Shown here one piece after another: positions 6,020 through 7,573 of a stretch of DNA of 7,573 nucleotides. Origin of the DNA: an uncultured Clostridia bacterium (GTDB lineage Bacteria > Bacillota > Clostridia > Lachnospirales > Lachnospiraceae); assembly GCA_946186175.1 (NCBI GenBank), contig CAMHMG010000147.1, forward strand, positions 1 to 7,573, written 5' to 3'. Position numbers and translations under genes: made by a program. Numbering within the stretch: position 1 is the first letter of the stretch; each line of letters begins with the position of its first letter. Under the pieces are notes generated by a model. The model was not told the origin of the DNA. It ran no database searches and saw only the letters and a list, made by a program, of their open reading frames with translations.

Positions 6020-7504
6020 TTATGCAAAAAAGTCACCTTCCAATACACTTACAAGCTTAACCTCGTCGTCTTCATTACCATCATTTTCTTCGTATTCAGG
6101 CTCATCTGTGATTCCAGCGACTTCAATATAATCGGATTCTTCATCAACGACCTTCATATCATTTTCGTATTCTTCACTATAGGAATCGTCATCATATTCT
6201 TCACTGTCAGCAGTATCATCACCTTCTTCGCTGTAGAAAGGGGCATCATCTTCTTCGCCGTCTGAAACGTCATCAGTTTCTTCACTGTCTGCTTCCTTCT
6301 CTGCAAGTTTCTTCTCGTATGCTTTCCAATTCCTTCGTTCTCTTTCCTTATCAATCTCTTGAAGCAGCAATCCCATAATAGTCCATGTCTTCTTTTCCCA
6401 CATACCATATATCATCCACAACAGACTAATCAAAGGGAAAACAAGAAGCAGATATCTTGTGATCAGTAACTTCATCTGGGTATCTTCCTGCACCCTTGCA
6501 ACATTTTCCCAATATGGATATCCTACAGCCGCCGTATGCATTGTACGTAACTTCCAGTTCTTAACATTAGAAAGAAGTTCCATACTGTTATAGCGCTTTG
6601 TATTCTCTCTGACTTCAACATCATCAAAGGACAACGGATTCTTCTCCTTACTCATTGATTCATCATCAGTTTCTTCAATCAATCCATATGCCTCTCTCAG
6701 CGCATAGTAAGCATAATTAGAAATAGGGTTAGGCAATACTGCCTCATAACAGGTTATCGGCAGATTATCATTGGTTTTCTTCAACTCACTATAACTGATA
6801 TATACCTTGTTACTGTCACCGTATGCAATTCTTGATAGTTTATCCTTAGGCACTTCAACAACACCGGCAATATAAAATATATTATTGCCAAGCCAAACCT
6901 GCATACCGACAATATCATTAGATCCAAACATTGCCCATGCAAAATTCTCATCAACGACAATTCTGTCATGGTTAAGATCAGTGTCAGATATATAATTGCC
7001 TGACAATAACCTCATCGGATGAAATTGAAAGAAGTCTCCGCCTACAGCAACAGCCGTCGCCGTAAGAGTATTGCTGTCCTTTCTAAGGTCAATACTAGTC
7101 TCGCAGCTATAAGCATCTATCCATGCCCTTCCTTCTGTCAAAGAATCAGAGTACGAATCCTTATTAAGTTTTTCCGCAATTGTGCTTCTGACTCCATTAA
7201 CATCATCTAGCATCATCCCATGAGCCGGAGAGATAAATGCGCTGACCTGTGCATACGGCATTTTCTTCTCACCGACAAGTTTTTTTAATACAGAACTCTT
7301 ATCGTCAGAATCCTCCATATCCGAATCTTTTTTTGTATTGTTTGTCACCTCATCATTCTCCCAACGCATTGCCTCCTGTTGGGAATATAAGGAACCTGTA
7401 AGATTATCGGCAATGGATGTCACAATCAGATACAAAACAAGGAGAACTATATTTACAATTATGACAACCCTATTCTTTTTTATATATTTTTTTACTTCTG
7501 TCAT
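6020..7504 (-). CDS. MacB-like periplasmic-core membrane protein with acidic cytoplasmic tail
   Basis: A 494-residue protein. Residues about 12-31 are a membrane span; about 32-345 form an extracellular domain of MacB periplasmic-core (MacB_PCD) type, with the hallmark segments AVGGDFFQFHPMRLLSGNYI (153-172) and DENFAWAMFGSNDIVGMQVW followed by IFYIAGVVEVP (about 185-219). A second span lies at about 350-370. The usual FtsX-type bundle of four spans is absent, so it is not a complete ABC permease; it may be an accessory half-unit or a partner of another permease. The C-terminus has a basic amphipathic stretch (about 383-402), then about 80 strongly acidic residues (403-484), predicted cytoplasmic. 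GAGAGGA lies 6 bases before ATG 7504, inside the end of the preceding gene, so translation is coupled. It is the last gene of its operon, with a terminator just downstream. Confidence 0.8.
   Translation of the reverse strand: MTEVKKYIKKNRVVIIVNIVLLVLYLIVTSIADNLTGSLYSQQEAMRWENDEVTNNTKKDSDMEDSDDKSSVLKKLVGEKKMPYAQVSAFISPAHGMMLDDVNGVRSTIAEKLNKDSYSDSLTEGRAWIDAYSCETSIDLRKDSNTLTATAVAVGGDFFQFHPMRLLSGNYISDTDLNHDRIVVDENFAWAMFGSNDIVGMQVWLGNNIFYIAGVVEVPKDKLSRIAYGDSNKVYISYSELKKTNDNLPITCYEAVLPNPISNYAYYALREAYGLIEETDDESMSKEKNPLSFDDVEVRENTKRYNSMELLSNVKNWKLRTMHTAAVGYPYWENVARVQEDTQMKLLITRYLLLVFPLISLLWMIYGMWEKKTWTIMGLLLQEIDKERERRNWKAYEKKLAEKEADSEETDDVSDGEEDDAPFYSEEGDDTADSEEYDDDSYSEEYENDMKVVDEESDYIEVAGITDEPEYEENDGNEDDEVKLVSVLEGDFFA
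6075..6300 (-). repeat. Acidic low-complexity tail-coding region
   Basis: Residues about 403-477 of the MacB-like protein are mostly Asp, Glu, Ser and Tyr, with recurring SEE/EYDDD/YSEEY elements (FYSEEGDD, DSEEYDDD, YSEEYEND) roughly 9-10 residues apart. In DNA these appear as recurrent TTCTTCACT-like words on the plus strand. The repeat is degenerate, not a clean tandem array. Confidence 0.6.
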
Positions 7505-7506
7505 TA

Positions 7507-7573
7507 TTATTCCTCTCTAAATTCGGGTTTGTCGAGCTGTTTGTATGACGGACGCACAGTTATGCTTGAATAT
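7507..7573 (-). CDS. C-terminal end of an upstream operon gene (partial)
   Basis: From the window edge one minus-strand frame runs 21 codons (ending SYKQLDKPEFREE) to TAA at 7507-7509, just 2 bases before the ATG of the MacB-like gene and overlapping its ribosome binding site. The other two frames have stops (one early, one after 18 codons), and the residue composition looks coding. That tight spacing supports a shared operon. The product cannot be identified from so short an end; an ABC transporter component would fit the context, by inference. Confidence 0.6.
   Translation of the reverse strand, partial: YSSITVRPSYKQLDKPEFREE

Noticed and set aside
6154..6408. 84-codon minus frame overlapping the acidic tail of the MacB-like gene
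   Set aside because: Shifted frame of a low-complexity region (Lys/Met-rich product); the main frame carries the transmembrane span and normal ending with its terminator.

Overview
The window is AT-rich with Gram-positive features: strong AGGAGG-type ribosome binding sites, a lipoprotein signal, a PASTA-type Ser/Thr kinase, and BspA-like leucine-rich-repeat (LRR) and ABC components. Together these suggest a Clostridia genome, most likely Lachnospiraceae (Butyrivibrio-like). That assignment is inferred from protein style, not from a marker gene. No RNA gene, insertion sequence, prophage gene or CRISPR array is visible.

Layout, left to right. Bases 1-132 hold nothing I can support. A class II Fic protein gene (133-1179, minus) follows. 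Its extended -10 promoter sits among three copies of a 12-bp box spaced two helical turns apart, a good candidate for autoregulation through the protein's own C-terminal winged helix. From 1280 to 1460 is non-coding AT-rich DNA with a few small inverted repeats. A hairpin terminator (1461-1495) and a 37-codon minus-strand tail of a BspA-like LRR protein (1518-1631) come next. That tail butts directly against a plus-strand Ser/Thr kinase-PASTA gene (to 3108) that has lost the ATP-binding part of its N-lobe. The two genes are broken head to head at about 1615-1640, which points to an inversion breakpoint or an assembly join.

Convergent with the kinase, 4 bp away, lies a lipoprotein substrate-binding-protein gene (3113-5740, minus). 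It is interrupted by one in-frame TAG (4046-4048), so it reads as two open frames of 564 and 308 codons. Its N-terminal half looks like a beta-propeller with a 36-bp x 6 acidic repeat array expanded inside the first blade; its C-terminal half is an ABC solute-binding domain. It has its own promoter region (about 5820-5940). To the right, behind its own terminator (5967-5992), is a MacB-like membrane protein gene (6020-7504, minus) with only two membrane spans and a long acidic cytoplasmic tail. It is translationally coupled to the end of another gene that leaves the window at 7573.

How the genes relate: the right half looks like the end of an ABC transporter operon plus an envelope lipoprotein with a substrate-binding domain. 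The middle is a rearranged and decaying stretch in which two envelope genes (LRR protein, PASTA kinase) are truncated and a third (the binding protein) carries a nonsense codon. The Fic gene at the left is intact and appears independently controlled.
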